Assembly: GCA_002723635.1 (NCBI GenBank)
Contig: PBMM01000047.1
Location: 1-5,445 of the forward strand
Length of the DNA stretch: 5,445 bases
Origin: Methanobacteriota archaeon
GTDB lineage: Archaea > Thermoplasmatota > Poseidoniia > Poseidoniales > Poseidoniaceae
Direction of reading: 5' to 3'
Below the pieces are notes generated by a model. That model was given only the letters and a program-made list of their open reading frames with translations. It did no database searches and had not been told where the DNA came from. The position numbers were made by a program, and so were the translations under genes. Each line of letters begins with the position of its first letter. Within the stretch, counting starts at the first letter, position 1. Below, one piece after another: positions 1 through 5,445 of the stretch.

Positions 1-826
1 CCAACGTGGCGAACAGCGCAAGGGCGCCGGTCATCAGCCCCACTCCTCGAAGGACGGTCGGAGGGATCTTCCTTGGAACGGTCCGAAGGTGCGCAAGAGA
101 GGCCAAAGCGAGCCAAGGCAAGAAGGAGGCCGTCTCGACCGGGTCCCAGGCCCAATACCCTCCCCAATCAAGGATCAGGTAGGCCCACAGCCCGCCCAAC
201 CCAATGGCCAAGGTGGTGACGAAAAAGCCCGGACGTGCTTGTCGGACCATGCGGTCAAGCAATCCTGCGTCGTCATGGCCAATGGACGAGACGGCGGTCG
301 CTGCAATGGAGAGGCAGAAGGCGTATGCCAGAAACACCAGGGGTGGATGGACCACCATCAAATCGGTTTGGAGCAGCGGGCTAAGTTCCCCAGGCAAGGC
401 CCCTGGAAGGGTCGCAGCGAAGGGTTTCAGATGTGTTGCAAGCAGCATCAGCAGAGCGGCAAAGCCTCCAAGCAACGCCACCCTGCGTTCTGCCATCGCA
501 TCGGTCTCGCGTTCCATGGGACGGCGCCACCACCACGCAAGGGTAGCGGTGAACCCTGCCCAGAGCAACAAGGGGCCCGTTCGTGCCGACCATGTAGCGG
601 CCACGCGGTAGAGCAGCGGCATGTCGCCGCCACCTGAGGCGTTGACCACCGCAACGGAGAGATCGTTCGTGACGAAACGATGGACGAGTACAAAAAACGG
701 CACCCACGCGAGCACGACGCCGAGTGTCGGGAGAGGGGATAGGCCCTCCGCCTTCCTCCAACGACCCCAAGGAAGCAAGACCATGAGGCAGCCCGTCAGG
801 CCGAGCCCGAGTGCGAACCACCCCAT
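1..826 (-). CDS. ccmF: CcmF/CcsA-family cytochrome c haem lyase, C-terminal part cut off by the window edge
   Basis: Membrane protein of cytochrome c maturation that takes haem from the CcmE chaperone and attaches it to apocytochrome c outside the membrane (family knowledge). I translated 275 residues from an ATG at 826; E. coli-type CcmF is about 640, so more than half lies beyond the left edge. Seen: hydrophobic segments near residues 3-18, 35-48, 86-100, 116-130, 156-178 and 201-219; a TNDLSV segment (53-58) and PLLYRVAATW (70-79), matching the N-terminal CcmF block; HPPLVFLAY (160-168), whose His160 matches the conserved HPP histidine; and the haem-handling WWD signature WGGYWAWDPVETASFLPWL (221-239). 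The usual W-G-x-HEGS-LLW block reads WSARTGPLLLW (79-89), without the His-Glu pair. A stop codon eight codons upstream limits the start; no Shine-Dalgarno is visible. It lies 50 bases downstream of the reductase gene on the same strand and is probably cotranscribed. CcsA is the main alternative, but the N-terminal blocks favour CcmF. Confidence 0.9.
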   Translation of the reverse strand, partial: MGWFALGLGLTGCLMVLLPWGRWRKAEGLSPLPTLGVVLAWVPFFVLVHRFVTNDLSVAVVNASGGGDMPLLYRVAATWSARTGPLLLWAGFTATLAWWWRRPMERETDAMAERRVALLGGFAALLMLLATHLKPFAATLPGALPGELSPLLQTDLMVVHPPLVFLAYAFCLSIAATAVSSIGHDDAGLLDRMVRQARPGFFVTTLAIGLGGLWAYLILDWGGYWAWDPVETASFLPWLALASLAHLRTVPRKIPPTVLRGVGLMTGALALFATL

Positions 827-876
827 CGGTCCAATGGAGGAGGCTCATGTCGTGAACCTTGCCTCGCGCGCGGAGG

Positions 877-2118
877 TCACCAGCCGAAGTGCTTTGCGCG
901 AGAATATCCGAAGGAAAGCAGCACGGAAATGACGCGCTTGGTCAACAAGGTGGGGCGGCGAACCAAGATCTTCAGGCCGATGCCCAGCTTCTGCAACGGC
1001 GACATGGTCCCAAGCTCTTCGGGAAGGCAGTGTGCCATCGCCGACATCTCCTCATCGCTCAAATCGTACAAGGCCGTTTTTCCGCGGAGGATCTTGTGGT
1101 ACGGAGGGAAGGTCCCTTTCCAGCGCTTTTGGTAGCCACCGAGCCGGGATTTGGTCGGCAATCCGGACCCGAGGGCTTCCGCAAAAGTCTCAGCAGCAGC
1201 CCGTCCGGACCACAACGCAAGATGGGTGCCACCTTCGAACAAAGGCGAGGTAAAACCGGCGGCGTCACCGACCAGCAGGAGTCCATCCTCTACCGTGCTT
1301 GGCCTCGGCCCGGAGATGGGAATAGTTCCTCCAAATGGTCGGACCTTGATGCCCTCTTTGCGCCATGGAGGGTTCACGTGAGGTTTGCCGTTCAGGTATG
1401 TGTCCTCAATGAATTGATCGAGGTACTTTTTGGCGCCTTTCACTTCGGTGGTCACCAGCCCAACGTTGGCCCGTTCACCGGCTTTGGGAATCATCCACAC
1501 GTACCCGTGAGGAGCGTATTCTGGCTGGATGTAGAAGTCGAGGAAACCGTCGTTCTCCACGTCGTTCAGTTCGTACTGAAAGCCCGCGATGACTTCGACT
1601 TCGCCAGGCATGTCGAGGATCTTTGAGGCCGCTCCATACACGCCAGATGCATCGACGACACCGCGGCAGCGGATGGGGAAGGCGTCGCCTCGACCGTCAA
1701 GATTCCAATTGGAAAATTGATTTTCATCGTCATATTCACGTTCCATTTTGGTCACGCGATGACCCAAATGTATGGCCGCACCCTGTTCCTCGGCCTGCTC
1801 CATGATCCATCGCTCAAAGAGATGCTTTTCGAGGACGTATCCTGGCTCGGTGAGTAACTTCGCCGTGCCGTCGGGAAAAATGACGCGGACACCGTCTACC
1901 GCGAGGGCGATGACGTGTTCGGGGAGGTCCAACTCGAGTTGCTCCGTGGCCAAATGCGACAGACATTCACCGCAATGGACGGGCGTCCCAATCTCTGGGT
2001 CAGCCTCGAGGACCATCACAGAAAGGCCGAGCCTCGAAGCGTGAAGTGCAGCCGAGCCACCACCTGGCCCGGCGCCAATGACCACGAGGTCAACGTCGAC
2101 GTCGGGGGCCTCCGCCAT
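877..2118 (-). CDS. Geranylgeranyl reductase family FAD-dependent oxidoreductase
   Basis: Flavoprotein of the geranylgeranyl reductase (GGR) family, which reduces double bonds of isoprenoid chains: archaeal ether-lipid chains, chlorophyll phytyl chains or menaquinone tails (family knowledge). With the ATG at 2118 it has 413 residues, normal for the family. Seen: N-terminal dinucleotide-binding fold with GAGPGG (15-20) and an acidic end of the second strand, VLEAD (36-40); a cysteine-bearing HCGEC (48-52) where GGRs carry a conserved cysteine; PHGYVWMIPK (203-212), the substrate-side PxGYxWxxPK motif, followed by ANVGLV; and the second FAD motif GDAAGFTSPLFEGGTHLAL (284-302), where many relatives have NPLTGGGI. 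The C-terminal part (about 310-413) is typical helical. The frame stays open to ATG 2145 and TTG 2148, adding nine or ten residues; I prefer 2118 because the fold begins soon after it. None of these starts has a Shine-Dalgarno. It is divergent to the quinone genes, so menaquinone-tail reduction is possible, as is lipid reduction. Confidence 0.9.
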   Translation of the reverse strand: MAEAPDVDVDLVVIGAGPGGGSAALHASRLGLSVMVLEADPEIGTPVHCGECLSHLATEQLELDLPEHVIALAVDGVRVIFPDGTAKLLTEPGYVLEKHLFERWIMEQAEEQGAAIHLGHRVTKMEREYDDENQFSNWNLDGRGDAFPIRCRGVVDASGVYGAASKILDMPGEVEVIAGFQYELNDVENDGFLDFYIQPEYAPHGYVWMIPKAGERANVGLVTTEVKGAKKYLDQFIEDTYLNGKPHVNPPWRKEGIKVRPFGGTIPISGPRPSTVEDGLLLVGDAAGFTSPLFEGGTHLALWSGRAAAETFAEALGSGLPTKSRLGGYQKRWKGTFPPYHKILRGKTALYDLSDEEMSAMAHCLPEELGTMSPLQKLGIGLKILVRRPTLLTKRVISVLLSFGYSRAKHFGW

Positions 2119-2214
2119 GGCCCTGCTTGGGCGGATGGAGTCCATCAATGGTGCGTCTGGACCGCGTCATGGACTTCAGCGAAGGTCCAAAGGCAAAACC
2201 ACAGACAGCAGCCC
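2119..2214. promoter_or_regulatory. Divergent intergenic region presumed to carry promoters for both gene groups
   Basis: This 96-base spacer separates the divergent starts of the reductase and the UbiD gene and must hold at least part of both promoters unless transcripts start inside genes. The role is inferred from layout only. I see no convincing bacterial -35/-10 pair, no archaeal TATA box and no clear operator palindrome. The only A-rich patch is around 2187-2205. If the reductase really starts at 2145, the spacer shrinks to 69 bases. Confidence 0.4.
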
Positions 2215-4176
2215 GTGGCATGGCGGACCCTCAAGCGGTGGGTGGACCACCTGGAGCAGCGCGGCGAGGTGCTGCGCATCCCTCGCCCCGTCGACGTCGT
2301 CCACGAAGCTGGTGCCATCGCCGACCTGTTGGTCAAGAACGATGGGCCAGCGGTGATCTTCGAACAACCTCGGCTGGCCGACGGGACGATTAGCGACATT
2401 CCTCTGGTGATGAACCTCTTTGGGAGCGAGGACCGAACGCTTCGGGCGTTGGGTGTTGAGACCGAGACAGCCATCGGCGACCGCATGGTGGCCATGATGA
2501 AGCCCGATGTTCCGCGCTACCTCAAGCGACCGTGGGAGGCTTTGCCCTTGGCCATGGACGCGATTGCCTTTGCCCCAAAGCGGAAGCGCCGTGGTCGCGT
2601 GCAGCGCATCGTCGATACAGATCCTGACTTGTCAAAACTCCCCATTCCCACGACGTGGCCAATGGACGGTGGCCCATACATCACGCTCCCGTTGGTGGTG
2701 ACCCGGGACCTTGCCTCTGGCGAGCACAACCTTGGCATGTACAGGTCGCAAATCTTCGGTCCAAAAGAGGCGGGGTTGCACTGGCAAGTCCACAAGCACG
2801 GCGCAGACCACGCTGCTGCGGGAGTGAAAATGCCGGTGGCGATTTGCCTTGGCGGCCCGCCTGAACTGATCTTCTCAGCGATTTCCCCGCTGCCGGACAA
2901 CCTTTCCGAGTACCAATTCGCAGGCATCCTCGGTCGTCGTCGGCTGCCCCTGACCAAAGCAGCGACGCAAGACCTCTGGATTCCTGCCGAGGCGGACATC
3001 GTCATTGAAGGATGGACCGACCCTACGGACTTACGCGTCGAAGGTCCCTTCGGCGACCACTACGGCTTCTACTCTCTCACAGGACATTACCCCGCATTGA
3101 ACGTGACCGCTGTGACGCGCCGTGCCGATGCCATGCTGCCGGCGACCATCGTCGGACTGCCTCCAATGGAAGACGGATTCCTCGGCGAGGCGATTGGACG
3201 CCAGTTCAGCCCAGTCCTTCGATTCCAACACCGCGACGTAGTCAGCGTCCACCTTCCGTTGGAAACTGGATTCCACAACCTTGCCATCGTCGCCTCCAAG
3301 CAACGGTATCCGCGCCAAGGGCGAAAGACGGCCATTGGCCTGATGGGAGCCGGCCAGATGATGTTCCTGAAATCGATGGTCGTCGTTGACCCGGACCGTG
3401 ACCCGAAAGACTTGGAGGGTTTCCTCGATGATTTGAACGACAAGGTCGACCCAGCCGAGGACGTCATCGTTCTCGAAGGCATGGTCGCCGACGCGCTCGA
3501 GGCAGCGAGCCCATACGAAAACGTCCACGACAAGGTCATCATCGACGCCACCTCCATTCCCGGATCCGATCCACGTTCCGGAGAAGCACCGCTGCTTGGG
3601 TCCTTCCGCCAAGACACGCCTGAATGGCGGCGGGGGGAAGCGGAAGCGCCAGGGTGGGCCAGCGAGGACCTGTCGGCCGTGTTGGCCCTCGACGGAGCCG
3701 AAGACGCGCGGCTGCTTCGCAGCAGCATCCTCGTAGTTAGCGTGTCTGTCGAAGGCAGGCCCTCACCAAGGACGGGCTCAGAAGTAACTCCGGAAGGCGA
3801 CGTGCTTGAGGCTGCTCGTCAAGAAAAAATTGACCAATTGAAAAATCAAATTTGGCAATTGGAGGAAGCCAAGGATTTGCGCTGGCTCATCGTCACTGAC
3901 GATGACTTGGATCTGCATGGACCGAAAGCCCGACGTCGCATGCTTTGGCAGTTGTTTTCCCGCTTTGACGTGGGTCGAGGCCTGACCTTTGACGACGCAC
4001 ATGCACGCTTGTGTTGGGACGCCACGACACCGATTCCTTCCGAAGCCCACGGCGTACGTCGCTGGCCTGCGGTGACGCTGCACAGCCCCGAGACCTTGGA
4101 GAAGGTCGCCGCACATCCAGAGTTGGCGGAGTACTCATGGCCTCCGCACCTCCGTTTCCCAAACGGGGGGGCCTGA
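2215..4176 (+). CDS. ubiD: Long UbiD-family decarboxylase, probably for menaquinone synthesis (MqnL-like)
   Basis: Member of the UbiD family, which uses prenylated FMN (made by UbiX) and a divalent metal to decarboxylate prenylated aromatic acids in quinone synthesis (family knowledge). Start chosen as GTG 2215, giving 653 residues, because the next residues (AWRTLKRWVDHLEQRGEV) match the usual UbiD N-terminus and no ATG lies in frame nearby. Seen: DGGPYIT (151-157); HNLGMYRSQ (171-179) with Asn172 and Arg177 at the expected cofactor and metal positions; GLHW (187-190); EGPFGDHYGFYS (276-287); and GLPPMEDGFLG (314-324) with the active-site acidic residues. A first C-terminal module starts near 383 (LKSMVVVDPDRDP) and ends in VIIDAT. 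After a polar stretch and a probable short coiled coil (about 530-554), a second similar module starts at 556 (RWLIVTDDDLDLH) and ends near WDAT and RRWP. E. coli UbiD has about 497 residues; longer, roughly 600-residue forms are known to me from menaquinone makers such as Helicobacter and Bacteroidota. It is followed after 7 bases by the UbiA gene, supporting a shared pathway. Substrate is inferred. Confidence 0.93.
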   Translation: MAWRTLKRWVDHLEQRGEVLRIPRPVDVVHEAGAIADLLVKNDGPAVIFEQPRLADGTISDIPLVMNLFGSEDRTLRALGVETETAIGDRMVAMMKPDVPRYLKRPWEALPLAMDAIAFAPKRKRRGRVQRIVDTDPDLSKLPIPTTWPMDGGPYITLPLVVTRDLASGEHNLGMYRSQIFGPKEAGLHWQVHKHGADHAAAGVKMPVAICLGGPPELIFSAISPLPDNLSEYQFAGILGRRRLPLTKAATQDLWIPAEADIVIEGWTDPTDLRVEGPFGDHYGFYSLTGHYPALNVTAVTRRADAMLPATIVGLPPMEDGFLGEAIGRQFSPVLRFQHRDVVSVHLPLETGFHNLAIVASKQRYPRQGRKTAIGLMGAGQMMFLKSMVVVDPDRDPKDLEGFLDDLNDKVDPAEDVIVLEGMVADALEAASPYENVHDKVIIDATSIPGSDPRSGEAPLLGSFRQDTPEWRRGEAEAPGWASEDLSAVLALDGAEDARLLRSSILVVSVSVEGRPSPRTGSEVTPEGDVLEAARQEKIDQLKNQIWQLEEAKDLRWLIVTDDDLDLHGPKARRRMLWQLFSRFDVGRGLTFDDAHARLCWDATTPIPSEAHGVRRWPAVTLHSPETLEKVAAHPELAEYSWPPHLRFPNGGA

Positions 4177-4183
4177 CATCGAC

Positions 4184-5071
4184 ATGCGCAGCGTGCTTGA
4201 ATTCGTGAAAGTGGAGCACACGCTCTTCTCGTTGCCTTTCGTGCTGATGGGGTATGTGCTCGCCCTCGCGGAGTACGACCTCGACCCAGGGATTGACCTC
4301 CTGTGGATCCTCCTTGCAGCGGTCGGTGCACGTGGCCTGGCCATGGCCCTGAACCGCATCATAGATCGAGACATCGACGCGGCCAACCCTCGTACACAGG
4401 GGCGGCACCTGGCCTCGGGCAGCATGAGCCTGCAAACGGCGTGGATGTTGGCGGCCGCCTTCCTCGCGATGCTTCTCGTCAGTGCGGGTTTGTTGAATCA
4501 GGTGGCGCTGATGATGGCGTGGTTGCCCGTGTTGGCCTTCGTGGCCTATCCGTACATGAAGCGCTTCACGTGGTTGTGCCACTTCTGGCTCGGCCTCTGC
4601 CTCGGTTTGGCGCCTGCCGGTGCTTGGGTGGCCATGGCTGCCGACGTGCACGGCTGGGCCGCCATCACGGACGCCTTGTGGGCGCCCACCATCCTGCCCA
4701 TCTCCCTCGGCGTCGCCTTTTGGATCACGGCCTTCGACATCAACTACGCTCGCATGGACATAGAAAGCGACCGAGCGCAAGGCATCCACTCCTTCCCTTC
4801 ACGCTTCGATGAACGTGCGACGACGCGAACAACAATCCAACTCTCGCTGTTGTGGTTTGCTTGCTTCGCCGTGTCAGACCCGGTGGAGAGCATCTGGTTC
4901 CTTGCTGCTGCAGGCGCGATGGCGCTGGCCAACATCGCAGTCGTGCTGCAGATGGACCGGATAGCCGACTTCCAAACGACCTTGTTCCGCGTCTCGATGC
5001 TGACCGGGTGGGCCTTGTTGGCCGCTCTGATGCTCAGTTTCATGACCGAACCAACCGCTGTTGGCGCATGA
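4184..5071 (+). CDS. ubiA: UbiA-family aromatic prenyltransferase, MqnP-like
   Basis: Integral membrane enzyme that transfers a polyprenyl chain from its diphosphate to an aromatic acid, the step before UbiD-type decarboxylation in quinone synthesis (family knowledge). It has 295 residues, a usual length. Seen: N-terminal VKVEHTLFSLPF (8-19), typical of UbiA/MqnP proteins; the first Mg-diphosphate motif NRIIDRDID (57-65) with Asn57, Asp61 and Asp65, followed by NPRT (68-71); the second motif DINYARMDIESDRAQGIHS (185-203) with Asp192 and Asp196; and about eight to nine hydrophobic segments across the protein. The second motif, with D-x-E-x-DR-x-x-G-[LI]-HS, resembles the 4-hydroxybenzoate/MqnP branch more than the archaeal lipid (DGGGP synthase) branch, so I infer quinone synthesis. 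The ATG at 4184 lies 7 bases after the UbiD stop, indicating one operon and possible translational coupling. A run of seven G at 4165-4171 precedes the start but is not a standard Shine-Dalgarno. Acceptor and chain length cannot be read from sequence. Confidence 0.92.
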   Translation: MRSVLEFVKVEHTLFSLPFVLMGYVLALAEYDLDPGIDLLWILLAAVGARGLAMALNRIIDRDIDAANPRTQGRHLASGSMSLQTAWMLAAAFLAMLLVSAGLLNQVALMMAWLPVLAFVAYPYMKRFTWLCHFWLGLCLGLAPAGAWVAMAADVHGWAAITDALWAPTILPISLGVAFWITAFDINYARMDIESDRAQGIHSFPSRFDERATTRTTIQLSLLWFACFAVSDPVESIWFLAAAGAMALANIAVVLQMDRIADFQTTLFRVSMLTGWALLAALMLSFMTEPTAVGA

Positions 5072-5119
5072 GACGGACCGAGCGGATTGCTCAAGGGCCG
5101 CACGGTCACGCTTCACCGC

Positions 5120-5445
5120 ATGAATCCGATGCTGACGGCGCTGCTGGAGTTCAACCAGTCCTTCGAAATCCCAAAGCTGGACGCCCCCAGTTTGGGCCCT
5201 GATGACCTCGCAGCCCTTCGGGTGAAGCTGCTGCGCGAGGAAGTGGAAGAGTATGCGCAGGCCCTTGCTGATGGAGACCTTGTTGAGGTCCTTGATGCGC
5301 TTGCGGACATTGGCTACATCCTCGCAGGATCGGTCATCAACCACGGTCTGCATCACCTCTACGACGAGGCTTTCGCCGAAGTCCATCGTTCCAACATGGC
5401 CAAATTGGTTGACGGTAAAGTCCTGCGCCGAGAGGACGGGAAGGT
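5120..5445 (+). CDS. MazG-like all-alpha nucleoside triphosphate pyrophosphohydrolase, 3' end outside the window
   Basis: The 108 visible residues fit the MazG / phosphoribosyl-ATP pyrophosphohydrolase-like all-alpha superfamily, which hydrolyses NTPs or related nucleotides to the monophosphate and pyrophosphate with Mg (family knowledge). Seen: a helix with REEVEEY (39-45) supplying the ExxE metal ligands, then after a short GD turn (52-53) a second helix with EVLDALADIGYI (56-67) supplying ExxD and a further Asp63; then a third helix (about 70-88) and HRSNMAKLVDG (92-102), a segment I recall from small stand-alone members in Bacteroidota and phages. The frame has no stop before the edge, so the C-terminus is missing, probably by only a few tens of residues. 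ATG 5120 is preferred; ATG 5129 and an upstream TTG at 5087 are in frame. No Shine-Dalgarno is visible. It sits 48 bases after the UbiA stop on the same strand and could be cotranscribed. The exact substrate (dUTP, other NTPs or damaged nucleotides) is unknown. Confidence 0.82.
   Translation, partial: MNPMLTALLEFNQSFEIPKLDAPSLGPDDLAALRVKLLREEVEEYAQALADGDLVEVLDALADIGYILAGSVINHGLHHLYDEAFAEVHRSNMAKLVDGKVLRREDGK

Noticed and set aside
89..637. 182-residue plus-strand ORF
   Set aside because: Low-complexity Gln/Arg/Gly/Pro-rich translation antisense to CcmF; a shadow of GC-rich coding sequence.
381..848. 155-residue minus-strand ORF beginning at an ATG at 848
   Set aside because: Its Arg/Cys-rich translation is unlike a protein; the neighbouring frame on the same strand encodes clear CcmF with conserved motifs.
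862..876. Possible hairpin just after the reductase stop, with CCTC pairing to GAGG around a GC-rich loop
   Set aside because: The stem is only four pairs, there is no T-run, and ccmF follows on the same strand, so a terminator is not supported.
859..1626. 255-residue plus-strand ORF
   Set aside because: Antisense to the reductase gene, which carries all the expected flavoprotein motifs; the ORF has no recognisable domain.
1915..2214. Open reading frame extending the UbiD frame about 100 codons upstream
   Set aside because: It lies antisense to the well-supported reductase gene, has no UbiD-like content, and the family N-terminus begins at 2215.
4165..4171. Run of seven G just before the ubiA start, considered as a ribosome binding site or slippage site
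   Set aside because: It is coding sequence at the end of ubiD and does not match a Shine-Dalgarno; both flanking frames are intact, so no frameshift needs explaining.
3893..4789. 298-residue minus-strand ORF
   Set aside because: Antisense to the end of ubiD and most of ubiA; His/Arg/Gln-rich translation typical of a shadow frame.
4874..5386. 170-residue minus-strand ORF
   Set aside because: Overlaps the end of ubiA and the MazG-like gene, both with clear motifs in the opposite sense.

Overview
The window holds five protein genes in two divergent groups, with only short spacers between them. On the minus strand, reading leftward from about position 2118, are a geranylgeranyl-reductase-family flavoprotein and then a CcmF-type cytochrome c haem lyase that runs off the left edge. 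On the plus strand, reading rightward from about 2215, are a long UbiD-family decarboxylase, a UbiA-family prenyltransferase with MqnP-like motifs, and a MazG-like nucleotide pyrophosphohydrolase that is open at the right edge. I see no RNA genes, mobile elements, CRISPR arrays or long repeats. No gene-free stretch exceeds about 100 bases.

The genes make sense together as part of respiratory quinone and electron-carrier biology. UbiA and UbiD homologues with these features are the prenyl-transfer and decarboxylation steps of menaquinone synthesis (MqnP and MqnL of the futalosine route, or UbiA and UbiD in ubiquinone makers). The divergent reductase is of the family that saturates isoprenoid chains, either archaeal lipid chains or menaquinone tails. 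CcmF attaches haem to c-type cytochromes, which accept electrons downstream of quinols. The MazG-like enzyme is housekeeping by family and its link to the rest is unclear.

Organism: base composition is fairly GC-rich by eye, genes are tightly packed, and none of the four inspectable starts shows a clear Shine-Dalgarno sequence. One start appears to be GTG. A geranylgeranyl reductase with weak or leaderless-type starts would fit a marine Euryarchaeota group II (Poseidoniales-like) genome. A Bacteroidota-like bacterium with menaquinone and poor Shine-Dalgarno use is a serious alternative. The sequence alone does not decide this; both are inference.

Nothing here is a clearly new biological system. 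The points most worth a second look are the pairing of the isoprenoid reductase with the quinone genes, the repeated C-terminal module of the UbiD protein, the altered tryptophan-rich motif of CcmF, and two matching AT-rich patches inside otherwise GC-rich genes.
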